Positions 25,967 to 34,697 of a stretch of DNA of 64,000 nucleotides are shown here, piece after piece; within the stretch, counting starts at the first letter, position 1; every line of letters begins with the position of its first letter. A model generated the notes under the pieces. The model saw only the letters and a program-made list of their open reading frames with translations, was not told the origin of the DNA and made no database searches. The translations under genes and the position numbers were made by a program. The stretch comes from Eubacteriaceae bacterium. Lineage in GTDB: Bacteria; Bacillota; Clostridia; Eubacteriales; Eubacteriaceae. Location: assembly GCA_012522805.1 (NCBI GenBank), contig JAAYJS010000031.1, forward strand, positions 1-64,000, read 5' to 3'.

Positions 25967-26512
25967 TCATGCATCACTGTTTATTAAGAGGGCGGCTGTG
26001 TAAGCCAGTCGATGGGCACCGTAGTAATAGGGCACATCATTGTCGGCACACAGTTCGGAAACCAAAATACCGGCGCCTTCTAAAGAAACAAAGGCGAGTT
26101 CCGGAAAGCGACAAGGGGCGTCGGGATAGGTACAGGTTGGACAGATGCGGCAACACCCCGCAGATAAAGGTAAAATATCCTTTACCTCTGTTTGGATCCA
26201 TGCGACCAAATCGGCAAAACGTTTTTGGTGCTGCTTTTCCAATTCTTCCATCGCTTCAAAATCGAAGCTGTCCTCGATGTCTCCGATGCTTTGCAGCAGT
26301 ATGCCGCTATTAAAAGATCGGATGCGATGTTCCATTTCTTCCAAAGTGCCGCATGCCGGAGGGCAAGTCCAACAAAGGTCGTATTGATGACACTTATTGG
26401 ACATGCACATTTTACGCACCTCCGGGTTCAACTTCAGGGTTTCCGGTGGGATGGCTTGAGCAGTATAAAAACCCAGCTTTTCAGCTTGTTGAAGGATGTT
26501 GTCGATATTCAT
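25967..26512 (-). CDS. DUF2284 predicted metal-binding protein
   Basis: 181-aa cysteine-rich soluble protein (COG5423/DUF2284 type). Cysteine clusters occur near residues 36-54 (MCMSNKCHQYDLCWTCPPACG) in two overlapping motifs and near 120-133 (CCRICPTCTYPDAPC), fitting Fe-S or zinc binding. The family has no proven function but is frequent in anaerobes near corrinoid methyltransferases. It is the last gene of the leftward cluster, 25 bp after a UroD-family gene. A role in electron supply or corrinoid reactivation is an inference. Confidence 0.85.
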   Translation of the reverse strand: MNIDNILQQAEKLGFYTAQAIPPETLKLNPEVRKMCMSNKCHQYDLCWTCPPACGTLEEMEHRIRSFNSGILLQSIGDIEDSFDFEAMEELEKQHQKRFADLVAWIQTEVKDILPLSAGCCRICPTCTYPDAPCRFPELAFVSLEGAGILVSELCADNDVPYYYGAHRLAYTAALLINSDA

Positions 26513-26537
26513 ACACGTCGTTTTACCCTCAGTTGTA

Positions 26538-27524
26538 TTAGAACATTTTTTTGCTAACGACTTTAATGGCTTCGGTTACGGCATCGTAGGCACCGGGGTA
26601 CATACTTTCCGGACCGCCCATGGTGTTACAGGGGATAAAAGCTCTTTTACCCGCTGCCCGACAAACATCCTCTACTATTTTCAAGGTTTCTTCGGCGGTC
26701 CAGTCCGGTTTATCGATTTTGGAGCTGTCGATTCCACCCATAAAAATGATATCATCGCCGTATTTTTCAATCAATTCCGGCACATTGTTGGTGCTCATAA
26801 CCCCTTGCCAAACATCAATACCCATTTCGATCATGGAGGGTACTAAGGTAGCGGCGTAGGAGTCGGAGTGATGGATGATCAATTCAACCCCCAAGTCTCT
26901 GTACCTTTGATAGACTTTTTTATAGGGATCTAAGAAGAACTCGTTAAACATATCCGGCGATAGGAAGGTCGACTTTTGTGTTCCCCAGTCATCGTGGTGG
27001 AAGAGGGCATTGGGTTTGAGGTGTTTGCAGATATCCTCCGCATAGGCCAATTCAAACTCGGTGATATAAGCGATGAGTTCGTGCATGGCCTCCGGTTCTT
27101 CATAAAAAGCCATGAGGCAGTTTTGAATTTCCAATAAATAGTGGGTTTGCTCAAAGATACCCGGTGCTATAAAAGGAGCGACAAAAAACTCGTTGCGGTC
27201 GATGGCTTCCATCTCTTCGACAAAGGGTGCCCAATCTTCTTCTGAGTAGGAGGTTGCCGGCGCTTTGACCACATCTTTCCATTTTGTTACGTCTTTAACG
27301 ACAATGTGCTCTTCGTCGTGAATGGGAAAGGGTCCGGGCATCCCTTCCGGGAAGGAGATGGTTACGCCCCAAGGGTTGACCACCGGTGGTCCGCCGGGCG
27401 TTGCCGGCGGTGTTGCGGTCCAATAGGGGTGCATCAGTAGTTTAACAAATTCGTATTGATTGACATAACGGTCGGGGTTTCCTCTTTTGAGGGTTTCTAA
27501 AAAATTTTCTTTGATAGATAGCAT
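26538..27524 (-). CDS. UroD-family methyltransferase (methyltransferase I type) A
   Basis: 328-aa TIM-barrel protein of the uroporphyrinogen-decarboxylase superfamily. It is not the heme enzyme; it resembles the acetogen demethylases such as MtvB. Features: SIKENFLETLKRGNPDRYV, HHDDWGTQKSTFLSP, GIDVWQGVMSTNN and FMGGIDSSKID. The HxC zinc segment reads IHHSDS, with Ser in place of Cys, while a later Cys is present in FIPCNTMGG. AAAGGAGAG precedes the ATG. Closely related to the proteins at 29745 and 32785, so it is probably a paralogue with another methoxylated substrate. Confidence 0.85.
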   Translation of the reverse strand: MLSIKENFLETLKRGNPDRYVNQYEFVKLLMHPYWTATPPATPGGPPVVNPWGVTISFPEGMPGPFPIHDEEHIVVKDVTKWKDVVKAPATSYSEEDWAPFVEEMEAIDRNEFFVAPFIAPGIFEQTHYLLEIQNCLMAFYEEPEAMHELIAYITEFELAYAEDICKHLKPNALFHHDDWGTQKSTFLSPDMFNEFFLDPYKKVYQRYRDLGVELIIHHSDSYAATLVPSMIEMGIDVWQGVMSTNNVPELIEKYGDDIIFMGGIDSSKIDKPDWTAEETLKIVEDVCRAAGKRAFIPCNTMGGPESMYPGAYDAVTEAIKVVSKKMF

Positions 27525-27710
27525 TGATCTCTCCTTTTTTCGGTGACATGATAGAGTTTGACATGTAGTTGGCCGTATCGAATATTAAACGTATGCATGG
27601 AATAGCAACAGAATTTTTGTTTTGTCGAAATGTTTTAAAAGAATCCGACCTTTAATGCACGGCACAATCAGGTCTTTGCACACAACACCAAAGTTCGAAC
27701 TACATCGTCC
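27525..27710. other. gap within the leftward cluster
   Basis: 186 bp between the MFS gene and UroD-family gene A. No clear terminator or strong promoter is visible, so read-through from the upstream genes is possible. Confidence 0.4.
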
Positions 27711-28892
27711 TTAGCTGGGATTGTCTGTTTTTGGGAAGGGGTTGACGATAAAGAAGACAATGGCTCCGATAACAGCAATCGCCATACCCACCTTCATCGG
27801 TGCGATGATGGCATCGCCGGTGATATTGGCAATGATTCCGATCCAATAGGTGGATAGGAAGGCGAACAAGTTCATCACTGCTAAAATAATGGAACTTGCA
27901 AAGGCAACTTGCTCAGGAGAGCACATCATTCCGACGATCATCATCGTCGCAGGCATGATGATGGAGAAACCGACACCCACCAAAGCTGCACCAAAGGTAA
28001 CGGCGATGACATTGGGCACAAAGAGCAGAATAGCATAGCCAATGGCGATGATGGCTAAAGCAACGCCGATTAAGAACCTTCCTGTTACCTTAAACAAGGT
28101 ACCGAAGATCACACCTGCAATCATCCCACCGACGGTAAAGAAGGATAGAACGATGGCGGCGGTGGCGGCATCACCGAGGTTTAGAATGGATAAATAGGTC
28201 GACATACCCATGAGCATGGGATAGGTGATAAACATACCAGCTCCGAATAAAACAGAGGCGATCCAAACGCCGAGGGGCAGTTTGGGTTTTTCTTGGCCCG
28301 CTGCGCCTTCCGGTACCGCAGCTGCGACGGGTTCCGGTAAGAACAATAGAACTAATACTAAAGAAATGATCGCAATAGCGTGGGGTAGGAAGCAATAATA
28401 CCATTTGATGCCTGCAAAAAAGCCGCCTAAGAATTGAAAGATAATTCCGCCGACGTTCATCATCAAGGTACCCATACCCATCATGCTGGCGCGTTTGTCG
28501 CCCTCAAAGTGGCCCAGTACCAAGGCGTTTCCTAAGGGAGAGATGATCCCTAAACCGATACCAAAAATAGCACGACCCAATAGAATGAGCGTAAAATTGT
28601 CGTTGGTGAAGTAAGGTGCAACACCGCCCACAACAAAAAGTAGGATACCCAATGCGGAAAGCATTTTGTATTTGACCTTATTACCCGCCAACATTCCGGC
28701 GATAACGGCCGAAGGAATAACAGCCAGCGAAGGCAAGGTGGATGTTAAATAAATCGTGGAAACCGGTAATTGCGGATATGCTTCCATGATGCTATTCAAC
28801 GCAGGTGTAATGGTACCGATACCCATCGCAATAAAGAAGATGGACATAATTGCCGCTACACCGGTAAACCGAACATTATTTCTCGTAGTCAT
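27711..28892 (-). CDS. MFS transporter of the O-demethylase-like cluster
   Basis: 393-aa twelve-helix major facilitator. An N-terminal IMSIFFIAMGIGTITPALN helix is followed by FGIGLGIISPLGNALV and SMMGMGTLMMNVGG, as in sugar/aromatic acid carriers. GGGAGG precedes the ATG. Located between the methyl-THF methyltransferase and UroD-family genes, it probably imports the methylated (perhaps aromatic) substrate or exports the demethylated product. Confidence 0.9.
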   Translation of the reverse strand: MTTRNNVRFTGVAAIMSIFFIAMGIGTITPALNSIMEAYPQLPVSTIYLTSTLPSLAVIPSAVIAGMLAGNKVKYKMLSALGILLFVVGGVAPYFTNDNFTLILLGRAIFGIGLGIISPLGNALVLGHFEGDKRASMMGMGTLMMNVGGIIFQFLGGFFAGIKWYYCFLPHAIAIISLVLVLLFLPEPVAAAVPEGAAGQEKPKLPLGVWIASVLFGAGMFITYPMLMGMSTYLSILNLGDAATAAIVLSFFTVGGMIAGVIFGTLFKVTGRFLIGVALAIIAIGYAILLFVPNVIAVTFGAALVGVGFSIIMPATMMIVGMMCSPEQVAFASSIILAVMNLFAFLSTYWIGIIANITGDAIIAPMKVGMAIAVIGAIVFFIVNPFPKTDNPS

Positions 28893-28916
28893 GATTGACC
28901 TCCCATAACTTTTATT

Positions 28917-29720
28917 TTATTTCTGTATACCGAAAATATCTTCACGATAAGCTTCGATATAATCCATACAATATTCATCATTTGCCAACAAGGCTTCCGT
29001 TGCGTAAATGATCCCTCTCAGGTCTCTGTCTAGGGGATCTAAAACGGCGGAGTCCAGGCCGGCTTGCATAGCCAATACGGTGAAGCCCATATTGACAATT
29101 CTACGATAGGGTAGATTAAAGGACACGTTGCTCATAGCGCCGGTAATGTGTACATCCGGCTCTAATTTTTTGATTTCTCTCATAACGTCCAAAATCATCA
29201 ATACGCCTTCTTCCGAAGTACATAACATTTCAACCAGAGGATCAATATGAATTCTGGATGGTGCGATACCGTATTCCTTTGCTTGAGCCATGATTGTTTT
29301 AAAGATATCGATGCGTTGTTCGGCTGTTTTTGGAATGCCGGTGTCGTCACATAACAGTGCGACCACTTCCCATTTTGTATCGGCGATCAGCGGGAAAATC
29401 TGTTCGATTTTGTCGCCTTCCAAGGATACGGAGTTAATCAGACCCGGTTTGTTACAAAATTGAGAGGCTTCTGCACAAATAGCCGCGTTGGGGCTATCCA
29501 CCGCAATGGGCGTGTCCGATACGGACTGTACCAGATCGATGAGCCACTTCATGGTTTCCAGTTCAATCTCGTCTTTTACGGAAGCGCAGACATCTAAAAA
29601 GTCGGCACCGACTTCCGTTTGCTTAATCGCAAGATCTTTAATAAATTCTTCGTCCTTGGCTTCAATGGCTTTTGCAACTGACGGTATAGAACCGTTAATC
29701 TTTTCGCCTATGATTATCAT
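28917..29720 (-). CDS. methylcorrinoid:tetrahydrofolate methyltransferase (MtvA/MtgA-like)
   Basis: 267-aa pterin-binding barrel, clearly a paralogue of the product of 6463-7266 with the same length and motifs (MIIIGEKINGSIP, NSVSLEGDKIEQIFPLI, GAMSNVSFNLPYRR). Predicted to move the methyl from the corrinoid carrier at 30743 to tetrahydrofolate. The gene starts with ATG after GAGGATCA. Together with the corrinoid protein and a UroD-type methyltransferase I it forms a complete three-component demethylase set like MtvABC. Confidence 0.92.
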   Translation of the reverse strand: MIIIGEKINGSIPSVAKAIEAKDEEFIKDLAIKQTEVGADFLDVCASVKDEIELETMKWLIDLVQSVSDTPIAVDSPNAAICAEASQFCNKPGLINSVSLEGDKIEQIFPLIADTKWEVVALLCDDTGIPKTAEQRIDIFKTIMAQAKEYGIAPSRIHIDPLVEMLCTSEEGVLMILDVMREIKKLEPDVHITGAMSNVSFNLPYRRIVNMGFTVLAMQAGLDSAVLDPLDRDLRGIIYATEALLANDEYCMDYIEAYREDIFGIQK

Positions 29721-29744
29721 ATTGATCCTCCATCAAATTAAAAT

Positions 29745-30725
29745 TTAAAACAATTCCTTACTCACTTCGTCGATGACCTCGTCGGTGGCTTCATAAACAC
29801 CTTCAAAGGATGAGAAGTTGAGCCCTTGGCTGAGACAAGGAATAAAGTATAGTTTTCCACATTCTTCACAGATTTTTTTCGTGTAGTTGTAGATATTTTC
29901 TCTGGTCCAATCCGGGAAATCCACAACGCCGGAGTCAATGCCACCCATAAAGGTAATATCTTTACCGTATTTTTCAATGAGTTCCGGCAAATTGTTGGTG
30001 GTCATGGCGCCTTGCCACACATCGATACCCATTTCGATCATGGCCGGTACCAATGTCGCCGCGAAGGAATCGCAATGGTGAACGATAAATTTGACACCGT
30101 TGTCTTTGTAGTATTGGTATACTTTCTGATAACCCGGGGCGATAAATTCATCAAACATGGCGGGAGATAAGAAGGTGGAACGTTGGGTTCCCCAGTCGTC
30201 GTGATGGAAGATGACTTCCGGTTGGATGTATTTGATCAATTCTGCCGCGTAGTCCAATTCTCTTTGAACAATGACGTCGATCATAGCTTTCATGCATTCC
30301 GGTTCTTCGTAGTAGGCGACAAGGGCTTCGTCCATACTCATCAGGTGATGGGTGTGTTCAAAAATACCCGGTGCGACAAAAGCAGTCACGTATTTTTCGC
30401 CTTTTTCACGAACTGCATCTGCACGTGCGATAGCCGCTGCCCAGTCTTCTTCCGGGTAAATGGCGGATGGCACCTTTAAGTATTCTTCCCATTTTGTAAT
30501 GTCTTTGACGACTATTTTATCCTTCGAATGAACGGGAAATCCACCAATCTGGCCCTCCGGCCAACTTCTGGTCACTCCCCAATCGTCGACTATGGTTTCG
30601 CCGGGCATGATGTTTTTGCCCATGGGTGCTTCCAAAATAATATCCATGAATTCGTATTGCTTCACAAACCTGTCCGGATGGCCACCTTTAATGGTTTCGA
30701 GGAAATTTTCTTTGATCGATAGCAT
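29745..30725 (-). CDS. UroD-family methyltransferase (methyltransferase I type) B
   Basis: 326-aa paralogue of the 26538 protein with the same landmarks (FHHDDWGTQRSTFLSP, GIDVWQGAMTTNN, FMGGIDSGVVD). Its zinc segment VHHCDS keeps a Cys in HxC spacing, and a second Cys appears in FIPCLSQG, so it has the best preserved metal site of the leftward pair. It lies next to the corrinoid protein and methyl-THF methyltransferase genes and is the best candidate for the substrate-demethylating partner. Confidence 0.87.
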   Translation of the reverse strand: MLSIKENFLETIKGGHPDRFVKQYEFMDIILEAPMGKNIMPGETIVDDWGVTRSWPEGQIGGFPVHSKDKIVVKDITKWEEYLKVPSAIYPEEDWAAAIARADAVREKGEKYVTAFVAPGIFEHTHHLMSMDEALVAYYEEPECMKAMIDVIVQRELDYAAELIKYIQPEVIFHHDDWGTQRSTFLSPAMFDEFIAPGYQKVYQYYKDNGVKFIVHHCDSFAATLVPAMIEMGIDVWQGAMTTNNLPELIEKYGKDITFMGGIDSGVVDFPDWTRENIYNYTKKICEECGKLYFIPCLSQGLNFSSFEGVYEATDEVIDEVSKELF

Positions 30726-30742
30726 TCTTTACCTCACAAATT

Positions 30743-31378
30743 TTATAAACTTGCTATCAATTCTTTGGCAACGGTTACAGCGGAGCCGGCGTCTTGTGCA
30801 TAGCCGTCAGCGCCAATTTCGTCGGCGTATTCTTCTGTAACGGGGGCGCCGCCAACCAAAACCTTGAAGTTGCCGACATCGCAGTTTTTGGCCGCTTCGA
30901 CGGAGGCTTTTAAAGCGGGCATGGTGGTGGTTAACAACCCGGAGAATGCAACGACTTTAACATCCGGATTTTCTTTAATCTTTTCAATAAACGTATCGAC
31001 GGGAACGTCCACGCCCATATCGATAACATCAAAACCGGAGCTTTTAATCATCATAGCGACCAAGTTTTTACCGATATCGTGCAAGTCTCCTTCGACGGTA
31101 CCGATGATGCATTTACCCAACTTTTCTCCTGCACCGGAGGCCAATTGAGGTTCGATGACTTCTAAACCTAATTTCATTGCTTTGGCGGCAATTAGCATTT
31201 CTGGGACAAAGATTTCATCTCTTGAGAACGCATCGCCGACATCCCCCATGGTATCGACCATAGCATCCAAAATTTCTTGTGCGTCTGCACCTGCATCCAA
31301 GGCTTCCTGCACAACACCGGCAATTTTTTTCGTTCTACCTTTTTGAACCATTTCTTTGACTTCATTTAACTTCGACAT
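30743..31378 (-). CDS. corrinoid protein of the O-demethylase-like cluster
   Basis: 211-aa cobamide carrier with GDLHDIGKNLVAMMIKS (cobalt-ligating His), AFSGLLTTTMPAL and GGAPVTEEYADEIG. Similar in length to the two carriers at 5815 and 11270. First gene of the leftward cluster, behind a sigma-A promoter at 31438-31466, with GGAGGAG before the ATG. Confidence 0.93.
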   Translation of the reverse strand: MSKLNEVKEMVQKGRTKKIAGVVQEALDAGADAQEILDAMVDTMGDVGDAFSRDEIFVPEMLIAAKAMKLGLEVIEPQLASGAGEKLGKCIIGTVEGDLHDIGKNLVAMMIKSSGFDVIDMGVDVPVDTFIEKIKENPDVKVVAFSGLLTTTMPALKASVEAAKNCDVGNFKVLVGGAPVTEEYADEIGADGYAQDAGSAVTVAKELIASL

Positions 31379-31404
31379 TGATCTCCTCCAAATGTGTTAA
31401 TTCT

Positions 31405-31428
31405 AGTTAATTTAGAATAAAATTAACT
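31405..31428. promoter_or_regulatory. candidate TetR-type operator (leftward promoter)
   Basis: Inverted repeat AGTTAATTT-AGAATA-AAATTAACT just downstream of the leftward start site. Its TTAATT half-sites resemble the palindrome at 31606-31623. Two TetR-family genes lie nearby. Confidence 0.5.
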
Positions 31429-31437
31429 GCTATTAAA

Positions 31438-31466
31438 AGAATACAACGATTCCTTGGGCTTGTCAA
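31438..31466 (-). promoter_or_regulatory. sigma-A promoter of the leftward cluster
   Basis: On the minus strand TTGACA (31466-31461) and TATTCT (31443-31438) are separated by exactly 17 bp. Confidence 0.75.
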
Positions 31467-31568
31467 GATAAATTGTAAATAACAGAAAACATCTATATAT
31501 ACTCAAAATAAAACCTTTAAATGGGCATTATAACGTTAAATAATGGATAATACATAAAAAAATGCTCA

Positions 31569-31597
31569 TTGACATCGATCAAGCATGGGTATACAAT
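31569..31597 (+). promoter_or_regulatory. sigma-A promoter of the rightward UroD-family genes
   Basis: TTGACA (31569-31574), 17 bp, TACAAT (31592-31597). Transcription should begin near 31604, which puts the following palindrome at about +2 to +20. Confidence 0.8.
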
Positions 31598-31605
31598 ATA
31601 AATAT

Positions 31606-31623
31606 AATTAATTGCAATTAATT
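31606..31623. promoter_or_regulatory. candidate TetR-type operator (rightward promoter)
   Basis: AATTAATTGCAATTAATT is a perfect 18-bp palindrome at the predicted transcription start, the classic position for a repressor. Confidence 0.6.
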
Positions 31624-31660
31624 TTATCGTTTCAATGACCTGTTCATGAAGGAGGAAAAC

Positions 31661-32761
31661 ATGAGTCAAAAAATCGGTCGCTGGATGGAAAGAGCAGCCC
31701 AACGAGATTATTCAAAATCTTGGCAAATACCGGGAAAATTTCCTTGGATCTTTCAACAGCCAAAACCGCCTATAACAGGACGGCCTATTTCGGTTAAGGA
31801 GAATTATTTGCGTTGTGTAAAAGGGGATAAACCCTACTGGATGCCGGCTTATTTTTATGAGGTGAATATCGTTTGGCCCGATGCTTTGGAAGAACACCCC
31901 ATTCCGGAAGTGGATGGTTACGACTGGTGGGGTGTCGATTGGATACTGGTGGACGATATCGACGGGATGATTACCCGACCGGGAACAAGAGTTATATCTG
32001 AATTTTCAAAATGGAAAGAAGAAGTGGAATGGCCGGATTTATCTTTAGTTGATTTTGCTACTGACGGCGCAAAAATTCAAAAAGCTTACGACCCCGACCG
32101 TCCCCATGTTTACGAATGTGTAGAAGGCATTACCGAACGCCTCCACGAGATGATGCCCTTTGACGAATGCTTAATGGCCTTTTACGAAGAACCGGAATTA
32201 TTGCGGGAGTTCCACGAAAAAATGGCTGACTACAAAATAGAGTGTTGCAAACAAGTTTTTACCCATTACGGGCGGGTAGACGGTGTGGTGTACCACGACG
32301 ACTGGGGTACGCAACGATCTGGTTTTTATTCCAACGAAATGTTTAGAGAACATATTATGCCGCCAACCCAAAGACTCCTTGATTACATGATCAGTCAGGG
32401 CATGTTCCTCGAACTCCATTCCTGTGGCAACAACATGCAATATGTTCCGGAAATCATTGAAATGGGTTTTGACATGTGGACACCTCAAATAGATGCCAAC
32501 GACATCGAGGCGCTCTACGACAATTATGGTAAGGACTTGAGTTTTTCTTTTATGTTATTCCTTAAAAAAGAATGGGATGAAGAAAAAGTAAGAGAAACCG
32601 TGCGTGCTTTTGTCGATCGTTTTGGTGCTACCGGACGCACCATGTGTTGGATAAGACCGGAAGATATCGGAGAAGTCGGCATGAAACAAGACGATATTGC
32701 CCGAGACGAATTGTACCGCTACTCACTCAATTATTACAATCAATTATACGGTCGCAAATAA
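31661..32761 (+). CDS. UroD-family methyltransferase C
   Basis: 366-aa UroD-superfamily protein with an N-terminal extension compared with its neighbours. It shares VVYHDDWGTQRSGFYSNEMF with the leftward paralogues and keeps a canonical zinc segment LHSCGNN (HxC), plus a later Cys in RTMCWIRPED. The ATG at 31661 follows AAGGAGGAAAAC; an ATG at 31646 overlaps that ribosome site and is unlikely. It starts a rightward unit controlled by a palindromic operator. Likely substrate: another methylated compound handled with the corrinoid protein at 30743. Confidence 0.85.
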   Translation: MSQKIGRWMERAAQRDYSKSWQIPGKFPWIFQQPKPPITGRPISVKENYLRCVKGDKPYWMPAYFYEVNIVWPDALEEHPIPEVDGYDWWGVDWILVDDIDGMITRPGTRVISEFSKWKEEVEWPDLSLVDFATDGAKIQKAYDPDRPHVYECVEGITERLHEMMPFDECLMAFYEEPELLREFHEKMADYKIECCKQVFTHYGRVDGVVYHDDWGTQRSGFYSNEMFREHIMPPTQRLLDYMISQGMFLELHSCGNNMQYVPEIIEMGFDMWTPQIDANDIEALYDNYGKDLSFSFMLFLKKEWDEEKVRETVRAFVDRFGATGRTMCWIRPEDIGEVGMKQDDIARDELYRYSLNYYNQLYGRK

Positions 32762-32784
32762 CGTTTTTGATTGGAGAAATCAGT

Positions 32785-33771
32785 ATGAATTTAAGAGAAA
32801 ATGCAATGGCTATTTATCATAGGGAACAACCGGATTTTTACGGTGATCTCATGGATGCGATGACCTTTATCATCGACCCTGTCTTTGCACAAGACTCCTT
32901 GATCCCCGATGACGGTCAAGAACATCGAGACTCCTGGGGGACGGTAAAGGTCTTTTTACCCGGAGAACCGGGTGCGCATACTCGGGTTACCCAAGACAAT
33001 GCTGTCATTACAGACATCACCAAGTGGGAAGAACAATTGACAGTGCCGGATATAGATGATCTAGATTGGACAGATGCCGTCGCACAGGCCAAAGCTGTCA
33101 ATCGAAAGGAAAGCTTTGCCTGCATCTTTTGTCCCGGGGGTATTTTTGAAAGAAGCCACTTCCTCATGGGCATGGAAGAAGCGCTGATCAACTACATGGA
33201 ATACCCCGAGGAAATGAAAGCGCTCTTACGAGTTATAACCGATTATAAAATCAAGTTTATCGATAAAATTGGAGAGTTTCTAAAACCCGATGTTATTTTT
33301 TACCATGACGATTGGGGCACCAAGCGCAACTTGTGGTTGCCACCGAGTGTATGGCGGGACATCATCAAACCGTATCAAAGAGAAATTGCAGATGCTATCC
33401 ATCGCAACGATATCCTCTACATGCATCATGCGGATTGTATCTGTGAACCCATCGTTGAAGATATGGTGGAAATCGGTGTGGATATTTGGCAAGGCGTGAT
33501 CCCACAAAACGATATCGTTAAAATCCAGGAAATAACCCAGGGTAAATTGGCTATGGTGGGCGGCATCGATGGTCCTAAAATAGACTTTGTAAACACCACA
33601 GAAGAAGAAATACGCGTGGAAGTTAGGCGAGCCATCGACGCTTATTGCCCCGCCGGGCGTTTTTATCCCTCCATTCCCAATGGCATCTGTTTTAACGAAT
33701 GGAATAATTTGATCGTTCAGGACGAATTAAAAAAATACGGACGCGAGTTTGCTCTCAAAAATCCAGTTTAA
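32785..33771 (+). CDS. UroD-family methyltransferase D
   Basis: 328-aa paralogue of A and B (FYHDDWGTKRNLWLPP, GVDIWQGVIPQND, MVGGIDGPKID). The zinc segment reads MHHADC, so the HxC Cys is Ala, and the late Cys position reads FYPSIPNG. It thus lacks the two cysteines seen in B. Either the metal is bound differently or the protein has changed function. The ATG at 32785 has TTGGAG upstream; the long upstream extension overlaps the previous gene and is rejected. Confidence 0.83.
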   Translation: MNLRENAMAIYHREQPDFYGDLMDAMTFIIDPVFAQDSLIPDDGQEHRDSWGTVKVFLPGEPGAHTRVTQDNAVITDITKWEEQLTVPDIDDLDWTDAVAQAKAVNRKESFACIFCPGGIFERSHFLMGMEEALINYMEYPEEMKALLRVITDYKIKFIDKIGEFLKPDVIFYHDDWGTKRNLWLPPSVWRDIIKPYQREIADAIHRNDILYMHHADCICEPIVEDMVEIGVDIWQGVIPQNDIVKIQEITQGKLAMVGGIDGPKIDFVNTTEEEIRVEVRRAIDAYCPAGRFYPSIPNGICFNEWNNLIVQDELKKYGREFALKNPV

Positions 33772-34010
33772 AAGGTTAACCACTGTAGCACCATGGCTTG
33801 AGTAGGAAAATGGCAAGTCGTGAAATGTGTAGAGAGTATTTTTGAATGCCACAGCCTTGGGTATAGATGAATTCTGTTCAGACAGCCAACTTTTGCAGGA
33901 TATTCACGGGGAAGGTTAAATGTGTTAAAATCATAACCATTAATGACAACAGCGTATGCCATCAAACAATAGACATGCAGAGGATAAGGAATGGAAGACT
34001 GAGGTGCTCT

Positions 34011-34691
34011 ATGGCAATACAACCAAGCGGTAAGAAAACGAAGGATTTAATTTATAGAACAGCGCGTAATCAATTTTATGAAAAAGGGTATAAAAAAACG
34101 ACCCTCAAAAGCATATCGGAAGCCTCCGGAGAAAACACAGCTTTAGTATCCTATTATTTTAAAAGTAAAATGAACTTGGCTTTAGAGGTTTTCAATGAAT
34201 ACATGGCGGCGGTAAAGGTCGTGTCCATGTATTTATTGGAAAAACTAACTCTGAACGACGATCTGATGTTCGTAACAGCTGTAGAATTTCGCATTCAAGC
34301 AAGAAACTTGCAAACCTCTCCGGAGTTTTTAAGATTCTACAATGAGTTAAATGAAACCGGTTTTTTTCTAAAAGAGCAATTCGTATCTGTGGGATTTTTT
34401 GAAAATATCAACCGGCGCTACCATTTACACTTAAGCAAGGATGAGATCATGGCGGTTGCCGTGACCAACTACGCGATATCCGCATCCCTTCAATCAGCCA
34501 AAGCCAAGGGACTGATCGATTGCTCCAACGATTTCATGGTGAGGGCGACTTACAAACATTTTGCAGACCTTCTGGGTTTTGATACAACCTTTACCCAATC
34601 CGTTTTAGAGGAATCTAAAAAAGCGTTCGAAAAGACACAGATTTGGATAGGAAAAGATTTCCACGTGGAATACAAAGACATTGAGGCGTAA
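34011..34691 (+). CDS. TetR-family regulator 1
   Basis: 226-aa regulator. Helix-turn-helix near residues 10-55 (KDLIYRTARNQFYEKGYKKT, then SISEASGENTALVSYYFKSK) and an all-helical ligand domain. The preferred ATG at 34011 follows GAGGTG by five bases; the longer frame from 33867 has no conserved sequence. It is followed at 6 bp by a second TetR gene with a similar C-terminal domain (VTNYAISASLQSAKAKGLID). Probably controls the UroD-family methyltransferase genes through the AT-rich palindromes at 31405-31623. Confidence 0.87.
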   Translation: MAIQPSGKKTKDLIYRTARNQFYEKGYKKTTLKSISEASGENTALVSYYFKSKMNLALEVFNEYMAAVKVVSMYLLEKLTLNDDLMFVTAVEFRIQARNLQTSPEFLRFYNELNETGFFLKEQFVSVGFFENINRRYHLHLSKDEIMAVAVTNYAISASLQSAKAKGLIDCSNDFMVRATYKHFADLLGFDTTFTQSVLEESKKAFEKTQIWIGKDFHVEYKDIEA

Positions 34692-34697
34692 CCCGAT

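Noticed and set aside
32644-32784. Long N-terminal extension of UroD-family gene D
   Set aside because: It overlaps the preceding gene in another frame, and a good ribosome site lies before the ATG at 32785.
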